Assembly: GCA_964655005.1 (NCBI GenBank)
Contig: CAZZKE010000026.1
Coordinates: 1 to 34,521, forward strand
Direction of reading: 5' to 3'
From: CAZZKE01 sp964655005
GTDB lineage: Bacteria > Pseudomonadota > Alphaproteobacteria > Rhodospirillales > JABHCV01
Length of the DNA: 34,521 nt
Part shown: in pieces, positions 7,661-16,423 of the stretch
Layout: each line of letters opens with the position of its first letter
Numbering within the stretch: position 1 is the first letter of the stretch
Notes under the pieces: generated by a model
What the model saw: only the letters and a program-made list of their open reading frames with translations
Database searches by the model: none
What the model was told of the DNA's origin: nothing
Position numbers and translations under genes: made by a program

Positions 7661-10600
7661 GGTGCGGGGCCGGCACCCGGGGAATCGTCCGGGTATAACT
7701 CCAGCAAGGAATCCGGTAGTATCATCAGGCGCGGACCATCGGTCCATAGCAACATGCAGGTAATCTTGCGACCGGGATAGATTTGCGCCAACAGCGCCCG
7801 GTATACCGCCATTTGCGCAAGATACGCCGGGGCGACATCCGTGGCGGTTTGCGGCGGCGGCCGGTTGGTTTTGTAATCGATGATGGTAATTGTCGACTCG
7901 GCTGTGTGCAGGCGGTCGATACGGGCCGATACGATGCGCCCTTCGAGCCTGCCGCTTATGGCGACTTCCGCCTGGCTGTCGGGTCCGAACAGCGGCGCCA
8001 GTTCCGGATCATCCAGCACCTTCAGGGTTTCGGCGGCGATTTCGGACTGTTGTTCGGGCGTCAACCCGTGCACCGGCCGGGACAGATAGCCGCGGGCCGC
8101 GTCATCCCGATCACCGACGGCCAGCGCCGGCAAACTTTCCAGCAGGCGGTGGATCAGGGCGCCGCGTTTAAAGCGTTCGCCGCCGTCGCCATCGAACGGT
8201 GAGCGCACCGCCGGTTCATCGCCAAATGGGCGCGACGGGGCCAGGGGCCGGGCCGGTTCGGGCTCGGCGGGCGCCGTCCTGGCGGCCCAGTCCGGCGGCG
8301 CGGCGGGGCCAGGCGGCGGCGGCTGATCGGTCTGCGCACCGGCGGTTTCGGCGGTTTGCGCCGTTTCGACCCGCCGGCCCGGTTCATCAAAACCGGCAAC
8401 CGGCACCTGTTGCGGCCCGTCCGGACGGTCGAACGCCGCCGCCACCAGATTATACCAGCAGCCATCGGAGCGGCCCTTGGTGGTCTCGTAGCCGCAGACA
8501 TACAGGCGGTCCCGCGCCCGGGTCATGGCGACATACAACAGGCGGCGGTATTCCTGTTCGGTGCGCCGGCGAATGCCGTCGCGCAGGGTCTTGCAAATTT
8601 CCGGGGATTGCCTTTTCACCGGCTGCCACAGCGGCGCGTCCCGGCTCCACAGGATGTGGTCTTCCTGGGCCGTGCCCGGTTCGGTGCAGGTATCGGGCAG
8701 AAACACGATGTTGGCCTGCAACCCTTTCGACCCGTGCACCGTAAGCACCCGGACTTCTTCGCGGTCAATTTCCAGGTCCCGTTTAACCACCGTTTCGCCG
8801 GCTTCCAGCCAATACAGGAATCCTTGCAGCGAGGGGGTATGGGTGCGCTCGTAATCCAGCGCCAGATTAAGAAATTCGTCCATCGGGTCCGCCGCCTCTT
8901 TGCCGAGGCGGCCCAGAATAGCCCGCCGCCCGCCACGCACCGCCAGAACATGAATGAAAAATTCGAATGGCGGCGCGAAATCGGCGCGACCCAGAATATC
9001 GGCCAGATAGTCGAGCGCGGCGCGGTACCTGGGGGTCTTGCCGGCGGCCCCGCGCAGGGCTTGCCACAGACTGCCCGACCGGTCATGGGCAAGATCGTAC
9101 AGGTCATCATCGTCGAATTCGATCAGCGGACCCTTCAGGACTTCCGCCAGCGTCAGGTCGTCGTCCGGCAGCAGGGCGAAACGTCCAAGCGCCATCAGGT
9201 CCATCACCGCCAGCTGATCGACCAGCGCCATCCGGTCGGCCCCGGCGACCGGCACCTCGCGCAGCTTAAGCGCCCGGATCATGGCTTCGGCGAAGATTCC
9301 GCGGCGACGCACCAGAATCATGATGTCATCGGCCCGGATCGGTCGTCCGGCGGATACCAGAATTTCCCTGTCATCCAGCCAACGGCGAATGGTCGTCGCG
9401 ATAAGGTCGGCCAGGACCAGCGGCGGGGCATCGTGGCCCGGCTTGTCGACCGGTTCGTCCCAGGCGGTGTCCTGCGGTTTTTCCGGCGGCCTGATGGTCG
9501 GCCAGATTTCGACCAGGCCGCCATGTCCGGTCCGGTGCGCATGGTGAATCAGCAGCTCCTTTGCGGCCCGGACCCCATCGGCGGCCAGCGGCCCGTCGAA
9601 CACCCGGTCGACAATTTTCAGGACATCGGGAACCGAGCGGAAGGAAACCGTCAGCGGCACTTCCCGCCACTGGCATTCCGCCTGTTTGACGCGGGAGGCG
9701 AAATATTCCGACATCTGGCGGAAACCTTCCGGTTCGGCGCCCTGGAAGGAATAAATCGACTGTTTTTCGTCGCCGACGGCGAAAATTGTCCGCTCGCCGG
9801 GTTCCCGCGCCCCCATTCCGGAGAAAAAATCATCGGCCAGCCGGCGAATCACCGTCCATTGATCGGGGCTGGTGTCCTGGGCCTCGTCGACCAGAATATG
9901 ATCGATGCCGCCATCCAGCTTGTAATGGACCCAGGAAACGCCGGCGTCGGTCTGTAACAGGGCGGTGGTTTTCAGAATCAGGTCGTCGTAATCGAGCAGG
10001 GCGCGGTTTTGCTTCAGGGTTTCGTATTCGTCAAGCAGCCCGCAACCGAACCGCAACAGCGCCGCCGTCGCCTCGGCATCCGTCACGGCGGCCAGCCGGT
10101 CCGAAATTTCCAGCACCCGCTGCTGTTCGCCCAGCAGGGCGGTCAGCAGCGCCGGGTTGGCCTCGGCGATTTTTTTGGTCATCAGTTTTTTGCGCGGCTC
10201 GCCCTTGCGGGTCAGGAAGCACGGCGCATAAAGCCCGGCGAAGGTCCGCGCCCGCCCGCTCGCATCCAGGTCCAGCCACCGGCTAATCGGCCCGGCGATT
10301 TCCATATCCGATTTCGTGCCGCCGGCCAGCACCATGGCCGCCGCCCGCAACTTATCGCCGTCAAACGCATTTTCATGGGCCGCCGCCGCCGTGACCATAG
10401 CCGCGGTTTCGCCTTCATTCAGGCCCAGCGCCCGATAGGCCAGGGCGATCAGCGGTTCGGTTCCCGCCGCCCGCCGGCGCTGTTCGGAAAACAGGCCGCG
10501 CTTAAATGACAATTCCTTTTTCAGGGTCACGAACCCGTCCTCGCTGACCAGCCCGGCCAGCATTTTAAGCGCCCCGGCGGTGGCCCCGCCGCCCGGTGTC

Positions 10601-11130
10601 TGGGCGCCGAACAGCAGCCGGTCGCGGGCCTCTTCCAGCAATTCCGCCGCCGAGCGTTCGTCGAGCACGTCGAAATGCGGCGAGACCCCGGCTTCCAGCG
10701 GGAACCGGCCAAGCAGGGATTCGCAAAAACCGTGAATGGTGCGCACGTTCAATCCACCCGGCGCATCCAGCACCTGCGCAAACAGCCGCCGGGCCGCCGC
10801 CAGATCTTCCGGGCTCTTGTCGGCGCCGGTCAGTTCCAACAGGGAATTCTTCAGCGTACCGTCATCGGCCCTGGCCCATTCGGCCAGCCGCCTGTTCAGC
10901 CGGTTCGACATTTCCGCCGCCGCCGCCTTGGTGAAGGTCAGGCACAGAATTCGTTCCGGCCTGACCCCGGCCAGCAACATCCGGGATATGCGATTAATCA
11001 GGACGTGGGTCTTGCCGGTCCCGGCGTTGGCCGAAACCCAGACCGAGGCTTCGGGGTCGGCGGCCAGGCGCTGGTTGGAAACGCCGCCGATGGTGTCACG
11101 GGGGAAATTTTTGTCCGTCACGGCGGTCAT
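7657..11130 (-). CDS. addA: AddA helicase-nuclease subunit
   Basis: UvrD-family helicase with a C-terminal RecB-like nuclease; with AddB it resects double-strand breaks for RecA loading. The 1157-residue protein has Walker A ANAGTGKT (34-41), LCLTFTKAAAAEM, Walker B VDEAQD (414-419), GDEKQSIYSFQGA (from 453), LTVHGSKGLQ, and YVAMTRAR. The nuclease motif TIIDYKTNRPP lies near residue 1085. A proline and alanine-rich linker around residues 880-960 separates helicase and nuclease parts. The start at 11130 overlaps the addB stop as ATGA, which settles it against the longer reading that begins nine residues earlier. Confidence 0.95.
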   Translation of the reverse strand: MTAVTDKNFPRDTIGGVSNQRLAADPEASVWVSANAGTGKTHVLINRISRMLLAGVRPERILCLTFTKAAAAEMSNRLNRRLAEWARADDGTLKNSLLELTGADKSPEDLAAARRLFAQVLDAPGGLNVRTIHGFCESLLGRFPLEAGVSPHFDVLDERSAAELLEEARDRLLFGAQTPGGGATAGALKMLAGLVSEDGFVTLKKELSFKRGLFSEQRRRAAGTEPLIALAYRALGLNEGETAAMVTAAAAHENAFDGDKLRAAAMVLAGGTKSDMEIAGPISRWLDLDASGRARTFAGLYAPCFLTRKGEPRKKLMTKKIAEANPALLTALLGEQQRVLEISDRLAAVTDAEATAALLRFGCGLLDEYETLKQNRALLDYDDLILKTTALLQTDAGVSWVHYKLDGGIDHILVDEAQDTSPDQWTVIRRLADDFFSGMGAREPGERTIFAVGDEKQSIYSFQGAEPEGFRQMSEYFASRVKQAECQWREVPLTVSFRSVPDVLKIVDRVFDGPLAADGVRAAKELLIHHAHRTGHGGLVEIWPTIRPPEKPQDTAWDEPVDKPGHDAPPLVLADLIATTIRRWLDDREILVSAGRPIRADDIMILVRRRGIFAEAMIRALKLREVPVAGADRMALVDQLAVMDLMALGRFALLPDDDLTLAEVLKGPLIEFDDDDLYDLAHDRSGSLWQALRGAAGKTPRYRAALDYLADILGRADFAPPFEFFIHVLAVRGGRRAILGRLGKEAADPMDEFLNLALDYERTHTPSLQGFLYWLEAGETVVKRDLEIDREEVRVLTVHGSKGLQANIVFLPDTCTEPGTAQEDHILWSRDAPLWQPVKRQSPEICKTLRDGIRRRTEQEYRRLLYVAMTRARDRLYVCGYETTKGRSDGCWYNLVAAAFDRPDGPQQVPVAGFDEPGRRVETAQTAETAGAQTDQPPPPGPAAPPDWAARTAPAEPEPARPLAPSRPFGDEPAVRSPFDGDGGERFKRGALIHRLLESLPALAVGDRDDAARGYLSRPVHGLTPEQQSEIAAETLKVLDDPELAPLFGPDSQAEVAISGRLEGRIVSARIDRLHTAESTITIIDYKTNRPPPQTATDVAPAYLAQMAVYRALLAQIYPGRKITCMLLWTDGPRLMILPDSLLELYPDDSPGAGPAP

Positions 11131-14100
11131 TCTTCGTCTCCGCCGCCCAGGCCCCATTCTTTAAAACGGGCCAGATGATCGTAATCGCCGACCTGCTGCT
11201 GGTATTGAAAGCGTTGCCGCGACCGGTAGGGCGTCGGTTGCAGATCGTATCTGCCAAGCAGCCGGTGCAGGCCCTGCAGATTGTCGTCGATGATCCGGGC
11301 GACGCCAGCTTCCAGTTTCGGGCGCTTTTCCCTGCCGGGTTGGCGCCCGCCCGATAACTGCACGTACATAAGCTCGGTCACGGCGGCCTCACCCAGTTTC
11401 AGGAAACCATCGTTCCGGGCGATCGCCCCTTCCAGGGGTAATTGCGGTTCCAGGCCGCTTTCCATTTGCGGCCCCGTCGGCGTCGCCCCGGTCTTGTAGT
11501 CGATGATGCCCAGGTTGCCGTCGGCCAGCCGATCGATGCGGTCGGCCCGGGCGGTCAGCAGGAACGGGCCGCCGGGCAGGTCCAGGTCCAGTGATCCATT
11601 GGCCTCGGTCTTAAGGACCGATATCCCGCTTTCGCGACGCCTTCGTTCCCACCCGATAAACCATTCTGCGATGCGCTCGAAGCGCGGCCACCACAGCGCC
11701 CGCACCGTCGGCCAGGCCATCAATTCGTCGAACGCCTGGCGCCCCATATCGATCAGCCGCCGTTCGGCGTCCTCGGGCAGGACGGATGGATACTGCCGGG
11801 TAAAACGGTCGAGGATATGGTGGATCAATATCCCCTTGTTGCGGGCGTCGGGGTCGGCGTCGATACGTTCCAGCGGGCTCAGTTTAAGGATTCGTTCGGC
11901 ATACAGTGCATAGGGGTCGCGCACCAGGGTGCGGATGCGGGTTACCGGCAGGGTCCGTGGGCGGGCCGCCACCGGCGGGCATGGCTGCGGCGGCCCGACC
12001 GGTCGGGGCGACCCCTGCGGCCGGTCCAGGCCTTCGGCCCAGCCAATCCAGTTATCCGGCGCCGCCAGGGTATGGTCCAGCCCGGCGCCGGTCAGCACGT
12101 TATCCAGCCGTTGCAGCCATCGCGAGGGCACGCTGGGCGCGCCGCCGACCCGACCGGCGCGGGTCAGCACCACGTTCGGGGCCGCCGCCGCTTGCGCGAA
12201 ATCGTGGGCCGAAAGGCCGATCCGGCGTTCCGGCGGCGGCAATCCGAAATCTTGCGCCATGGGGCGGCTCATCCACGGGCTGGGCTGGGCCTGCGGTGGC
12301 CAGGTGGCCTCGTTAAGGCCGCCCAAAATCATCACATCGGCGCTTTGCAGGCGGGCTTCCAGATTACCCCAAATGTGTAAACGGGCGTGCCGGCCATAGC
12401 GCGGACGGACCATTCTTGAAGACATCAGCGTGTCCAGCAGGGCCGGATAGTGGCGCGGCTTGATATCATCGCCAAGCATCGCCGCGTCATCGGCCAGTTC
12501 GGCGACGAAGGAAGCCGCCGCCTCACCGTCTTCGCCCCGCCACAGCCGTTCCGGGCCGCCGCCGGTGGCGGTGGCGGCAAGATTTTCGATGCAGGTAATG
12601 TGGGCGCGCAACAATTCGCCCAATGTCACTCCGGGTTGCGCCATCAGATCGCAAAACGGCTGCAAAATCAGGCCCACCGCGTCCAGGCCGGGTCCAAGCG
12701 ATTGCAACCCGGCGACCCGGCCGTGAAGTTTTCTTTCCTCCGACTTGTTGCGTTCGACCAGGATGGCGCGGCGCAGCCCGGCGATACCGGGGCCGGGTCT
12801 GGCGCCATGCAGCAAAAGCCGCTCCAGACGGCGCACCCAGGCGCGAAACCGGCCCGGCGTCCGGCCGGCGGCGGCCAGCGGATGCTTGAAGGCGGCCAGC
12901 AACGGCACCGGGGCCAGTTCGTCGGCAACCATGCGGGCGGTCAGGCGGATGAAGGTTCCGGGTGGTGTTTGCGAAAGCGCCCGACCGGCGGAATCATCGA
13001 CCCTGATATCCCAGCGCAGCAATTCCTCGGCGACCCGCCGGGCCAGCGGCCGGTCCGGCGTAACCAGGGCGGCGGTGCGTCCCGGCGTCTCCAGCGTATG
13101 GCGCATTATCAGCGCGATGCTTTTGGCTTCTTCCTGGGTATTGGCGGCGTCAATGCGGATAATGCCGTCGGTGCTTTCCGGCGCAATCGCCCGGCCCGGA
13201 GCCGACCCGGTGGTTGCGGCCGGTCGCAGGGCCAGATTAATCAGTTGGCGGCGGGCGGTCCCGGCAGGCGATGCCGCCAGATCGGGCCAGTCGGCTACCC
13301 CCCGGCGTTCGACGCCCAGATGGTTCAGCAGTCGGGCCATGCCGTATTGCGGATGGCTCGGGGTCAGGCTTCGCCAGACCTCGTCATCGGCCTCGCGGTC
13401 CAGCCCCGGCAACACGATAATACCCTGGGGCAGGCCGGCAATGGTTTTCAACAGATCCGCCGTAGCCGGGATGGAACCGGTCGAACCGGCGGCGATAACC
13501 GGCCCCCGTGGCGGCTTCCGGGCCCAGGCGGCGGCCTGGACGGCGAGTAAGTTATTGCGCCGCCGGGCCGGGTCAAGGGCCGCCTCATCGGCCAGGACGG
13601 CCGGCCAGGCATCGGTCAGGATAGTCAGAAATTCAAGTGTCTTTCGCCAATAGTCCGACAGCCTGTCGCTATCGACCAGGGCCGCCAGATCATCGAACGT
13701 CAGCCGTTCGGTGTGGACCTGGTCGAGCAGCCCGGCCAGTTCCCGGGCCAGTTGGACCGCCTGTTCCGGGCTGGCCACCACGTCCCGGCGCGACAGTATC
13801 AGCCTGGCCAGCATCAACTGGCGTTTCAGGCCGGGGATCGCCGGGGCCGCCGCCAACCGGTGCTCGCCGCCCAGATCGCCGATAATCAATTCATCTTCAT
13901 CAATATCGCCAAGCGGCGTCATTTGCGGTAGCAACAGCGGCTTGCCGTCGCTGGCCCGCAAAAATGCCTCGGCCATGGCCCGGCAGGCCCGCCGGGTCGG
14001 CAACAGCAGGGTTACCCTGCTCAGGTCCTCCGGGCGGCAGCCCAAATATTTCAGGATGCCGGCGGCCAGAACCTCGAGAAACGCCATGCCGGCGGGAATG

Positions 14101-14147
14101 GTGTAAACACCGGCCCGGATTTTCAGTTCTGGTGGCGGGCCGTTCAA
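11127..14147 (-). CDS. addB: AddB subunit of the AddAB break-repair nuclease
   Basis: Partner of AddA in double-strand-break processing. The 1006-residue protein opens with the alphaproteobacterial-type segment YTIPAGMAFLEVLAAGIL, has helicase-like motifs (LLLPTRRACRAM, PLGDIDEDEL) and a C-terminal nuclease domain with ADRIDRL and IIDYKTG. No good ATG fits: the ATG at 14087 would remove the conserved opening, and the ATG at 14228 lies deep in murU. A TTG at 14147 overlaps the murU TGA as TTGA and is the best start. Cysteines that would form the Bacillus AddB iron-sulfur staple are not visible around the nuclease domain. Confidence 0.9.
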   Translation of the reverse strand: MNGPPPELKIRAGVYTIPAGMAFLEVLAAGILKYLGCRPEDLSRVTLLLPTRRACRAMAEAFLRASDGKPLLLPQMTPLGDIDEDELIIGDLGGEHRLAAAPAIPGLKRQLMLARLILSRRDVVASPEQAVQLARELAGLLDQVHTERLTFDDLAALVDSDRLSDYWRKTLEFLTILTDAWPAVLADEAALDPARRRNNLLAVQAAAWARKPPRGPVIAAGSTGSIPATADLLKTIAGLPQGIIVLPGLDREADDEVWRSLTPSHPQYGMARLLNHLGVERRGVADWPDLAASPAGTARRQLINLALRPAATTGSAPGRAIAPESTDGIIRIDAANTQEEAKSIALIMRHTLETPGRTAALVTPDRPLARRVAEELLRWDIRVDDSAGRALSQTPPGTFIRLTARMVADELAPVPLLAAFKHPLAAAGRTPGRFRAWVRRLERLLLHGARPGPGIAGLRRAILVERNKSEERKLHGRVAGLQSLGPGLDAVGLILQPFCDLMAQPGVTLGELLRAHITCIENLAATATGGGPERLWRGEDGEAAASFVAELADDAAMLGDDIKPRHYPALLDTLMSSRMVRPRYGRHARLHIWGNLEARLQSADVMILGGLNEATWPPQAQPSPWMSRPMAQDFGLPPPERRIGLSAHDFAQAAAAPNVVLTRAGRVGGAPSVPSRWLQRLDNVLTGAGLDHTLAAPDNWIGWAEGLDRPQGSPRPVGPPQPCPPVAARPRTLPVTRIRTLVRDPYALYAERILKLSPLERIDADPDARNKGILIHHILDRFTRQYPSVLPEDAERRLIDMGRQAFDELMAWPTVRALWWPRFERIAEWFIGWERRRRESGISVLKTEANGSLDLDLPGGPFLLTARADRIDRLADGNLGIIDYKTGATPTGPQMESGLEPQLPLEGAIARNDGFLKLGEAAVTELMYVQLSGGRQPGREKRPKLEAGVARIIDDNLQGLHRLLGRYDLQPTPYRSRQRFQYQQQVGDYDHLARFKEWGLGGGDEE

Positions 14148-14878
14148 CGGCGCTTGACCCCGGCGTACCGCAGCCGCATGTAGGCCTCGGCATCGCTCAG
14201 GCCTTGCGGGGTGCCGACATGGAACCATTCGCCATCGTGGACCATGCCGTACAGGCGACCGCTTTCAATCGCCTTGTCGTAGAGCAGGTTCATGGAAAAA
14301 GCGCCCTTATCGGCGCCTTCGAACAGCCGCGGATGGAGAATCTGGACGCCGGTATACAGATAAGGTGAAACTTCGTTTTCGGCTCGCCGGGTCAGGACGC
14401 CGGCGGGATCGGCGTAAAAATCACCCAGACCCGAATAGCCATAGGCCTCGACCGTCGAATGCAGCATCAGCAGGGCGTCCATTTTGTCGCCGTCCCACTG
14501 TTCAATCATCCTTTTCAGGGCGTCTTGCGAGCCGTTCAGCCACAAGGTGTCGGCGTTGCTGGCGAAGAACGGCAAGTCGCCCAGCAATGGCAGGGCATTG
14601 GCGATACCGCCGCCGGTGTTGAGGATTTCCGGTTCCCGCGAGATGACGATTTCCGGCGATTTCCGGCGGCCCAGATGGTTGCTGATCTGCTCGCCGAGAT
14701 GGTGGACATTGACAATGACCCTGCCGACCCCGGCATCGGCCAGCCGGTCAATGGTGCGGTCGATGAGAGTCCGGCCATGGACCGGAACCAGCGGCTTTGG
14801 CAGTTTTTCGGTGATCGGGCGCAAACGCTTGCCGAAACCGGCGGCCAGAACCATCGCGCATTCGGGGGACAGGGTCAT
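14144..14878 (-). CDS. murU: N-acetylmuramate-1-phosphate uridylyltransferase
   Basis: Nucleotidyltransferase of the hexose-1-phosphate uridylyltransferase fold. The signature LAAGFGKRLRP (11-21) with K28 in LPKPLVPV, the TGGGIANAL segment and an SNADTLW metal-binding loop are present in 244 residues. Directly after an AmgK-like kinase it is expected to make UDP-MurNAc from MurNAc-1-phosphate, the last step of the recycling route that bypasses MurA. Its ATG overlaps the amgK stop. The pairing with amgK, more than sequence alone, distinguishes it from mannose-1-phosphate guanylyltransferases. Confidence 0.85.
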   Translation of the reverse strand: MTLSPECAMVLAAGFGKRLRPITEKLPKPLVPVHGRTLIDRTIDRLADAGVGRVIVNVHHLGEQISNHLGRRKSPEIVISREPEILNTGGGIANALPLLGDLPFFASNADTLWLNGSQDALKRMIEQWDGDKMDALLMLHSTVEAYGYSGLGDFYADPAGVLTRRAENEVSPYLYTGVQILHPRLFEGADKGAFSMNLLYDKAIESGRLYGMVHDGEWFHVGTPQGLSDAEAYMRLRYAGVKRR

Positions 14879-15855
14879 GATACCTTCATATTTCTAATTA
14901 CCATCGGTATATGCCTATCGAACCATTTTTTTAAGGAATTAAGAACCGGATTCTCAAGAGATTTTTCCAGTAACCCCCAAACCCTTGGAATATGATGAAG
15001 GTAACCGGGTTTGCCATCGCGCACCGAAAGCCTGGTAAAGATGCCGATAACCTTGGCGTGGCGCTGGGCGGCCAGGATATCGAAGGCGACCTTGTCGAAA
15101 TTGGGTAAAGCGGCCGCATACCGATCCAGCAGGGCGGCTTTCAGGCCCTTACCCAAATTGCGCCGGGCGTCTTCCAGCAGCGACATCAGATCATAACCGG
15201 CGGGTCCGGCCACGGCATCCTGAAAATCGAGCAGGCCACAGGCCCTGACGCCGCCCCGTTCGGGCAACCAAAGCAGATTATCGACATGATAATCCCTTAA
15301 TACAAGGGTTTGCGGCTGTTCATGAAGCCGGGGCAGAACTTCGCGCCAGGCCGTTTCGTAATCGACCCGGGCGGCCCGGTCCAGCCCCGCCGGGCAGGCC
15401 CAGACCGGCAGCAGATTGGCCTCATCCAGCAGCAGTCGGTCGTCATAGCAAGCAAGCCCGCCGGGGATCGCCTCGCCGGCGGGCCGGCGGTGCAGGTCGA
15501 TCAATACATCGACGGCATTTTCGTACAGCGTGGTTTCGTCGCCGCCGCCGGCCAGCACCCGGGTAAAGGTATCGTCACCCAGGTCTTCGAGCAGCAGGAA
15601 GCCGCGAATTTCATCGCTCGCGAAAATGTCCGGCGCGCTGTAACCGAGCCCGCGCAAGTGGCCGGCCATATCCCGGAACGGGCGGATGTCCTCGTGATCC
15701 GGCGGGGCGTCCATCAACACCGCCGTGCGGCCCCCCATGGCCAGCCTTTCGTAACGCCGGAACGAAGCGTCGTCGGCCAGCGGCGAACGGGCGGCATCGC
15801 CCCAGCCGTGGCGGTTCAGGAAAATTTCAATGGCGGCGTTCCGTTCAGGTCGCAA
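14875..15855 (-). CDS. amgK: Anomeric MurNAc/GlcNAc kinase
   Basis: Aminoglycoside-phosphotransferase-fold kinase that phosphorylates MurNAc at C1 during peptidoglycan recycling. In 326 residues the catalytic LRDYHVDNLLW motif (D188, H190, N193) and the metal-binding LLDFQDA (D210) are intact. The start is probably TTG at 15855, overlapping the end of tsaE; there is no nearby ATG that keeps the N-terminal RNAAIEIFLNRHGW segment. It overlaps murU by 4 bases, so kinase and uridylyltransferase are likely translated together. Confidence 0.85.
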   Translation of the reverse strand: MRPERNAAIEIFLNRHGWGDAARSPLADDASFRRYERLAMGGRTAVLMDAPPDHEDIRPFRDMAGHLRGLGYSAPDIFASDEIRGFLLLEDLGDDTFTRVLAGGGDETTLYENAVDVLIDLHRRPAGEAIPGGLACYDDRLLLDEANLLPVWACPAGLDRAARVDYETAWREVLPRLHEQPQTLVLRDYHVDNLLWLPERGGVRACGLLDFQDAVAGPAGYDLMSLLEDARRNLGKGLKAALLDRYAAALPNFDKVAFDILAAQRHAKVIGIFTRLSVRDGKPGYLHHIPRVWGLLEKSLENPVLNSLKKWFDRHIPMVIRNMKVS

Positions 15856-16306
15856 GGCCGGCCCCCCGCAATCGGTCTGCCCAGCCGCCGGAAGCGTGGA
15901 TATCCAGCCTTCGCCGCCGTTCGCCGTCTCCGTAGGCCAGGGTCAGGGTCAGGCTTTTCGACGGCAACAGGTAATCCAGGCGGCCCGGCCATTCAATCAC
16001 CGAGATCCCCTCGGCAAAGGCTTCGTCCAGTCCCAGTTCCAGGGCCTCTTCGGCATCTTCCAGGCGGTACAGGTCGAAATGGTATATTTGCACATCGGCG
16101 CAATCATAGACTTGCAGCAACGTAAAGGTGGGGCTGGGAACTTCGGTTTCCGGGCCGCACAAGGCCCGCACGAAGGCGCGCGCAAACACCGTCTTGCCGA
16201 CCCCAAGATCGCCTTGCAGGGCCAGGATATCGCCGCTGCGGGCCAATGCGGCCAACCGTCGCGCCAGGTCTTCCGTCGCCGCCTGGCCGGAAAGCTCGAT
16301 GTGAAT
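15845..16306 (-). CDS. tsaE: tRNA t6A threonylcarbamoyladenosine synthesis ATPase TsaE
   Basis: P-loop ATPase needed with TsaB and TsaD for t6A37 in ANN-decoding tRNAs. Walker A is GDLGVGKT; PSPTFTLLQVY and HFDLYRLED are conserved family segments, followed by ISVIEWPGR. No ATG or GTG lies in frame before these motifs. A TTG at 16255 would cut off about 17 residues (TEDLARRLAALARSGD) that fit the family N-terminus. An ATT at 16306 sits 7 bases after a strong GAGAGGA Shine-Dalgarno (16320-16314) and gives 153 residues, the usual size. I therefore place the start at ATT, with moderate certainty. The ribosome-binding site abuts a repeat fragment. It heads the amgK-murU-addBA run. Confidence 0.85.
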   Translation of the reverse strand: MHIELSGQAATEDLARRLAALARSGDILALQGDLGVGKTVFARAFVRALCGPETEVPSPTFTLLQVYDCADVQIYHFDLYRLEDAEEALELGLDEAFAEGISVIEWPGRLDYLLPSKSLTLTLAYGDGERRRRLDIHASGGWADRLRGAGLAT

Positions 16307-16316
16307 TGTGTTGTCC

Positions 16317-16346
16317 TCTCTATGGGTTATTATCGGTACTCATAGA
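16317..16346. repeat. Fragment of window-end repeat with inverted CTATGRGT ends
   Basis: The first 15 bases (TCTCTATGGGTTATT) are identical to 148-162. They are followed by ACTCATAG, the inverse of the CTATGAGT form found at the right end of the window. The result is a small inverted repeat CTATGGGT-10 nt-ACTCATAG. It abuts the palindrome at 16345-16398 and supplies the putative tsaE Shine-Dalgarno on the minus strand. Confidence 0.6.
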
Positions 16347-16398
16347 TCAATTTGCCTTGAAGTGGAATCACTTCAGGGCAGATAAGTTGCCTTTGATA
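16345..16398. repeat. Dispersed palindrome, copy A
   Basis: TGCCTTGAAGTG (16353-16364), loop GAAT, then CACTTCAGGGCA (16369-16380) form a 12-bp stem with one G-T pair. It is flanked by GATCAA on the left and TTTGATA on the right. Its stem is nearly identical to that of copy B near 24480. It is six bases longer because of an extra GTTGCC-like insert before the right end. It lies in the gap between tsaE and the flavoprotein gene. Confidence 0.8.
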
Positions 16399-16423
16399 TT
16401 GCCCTTTTGAAGCCGGAGTTTCC

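Noticed and set aside
8356..9957. Long open frame (533 codons) on the plus strand within addA
   Set aside because: It is antisense to a gene with complete helicase motifs and has no recognisable domain; high GC lengthens such frames.
12450..13653. Long plus-strand open frames within addB
   Set aside because: Antisense shadows of a well supported gene; composition is Arg, Pro and Gly rich without motifs.
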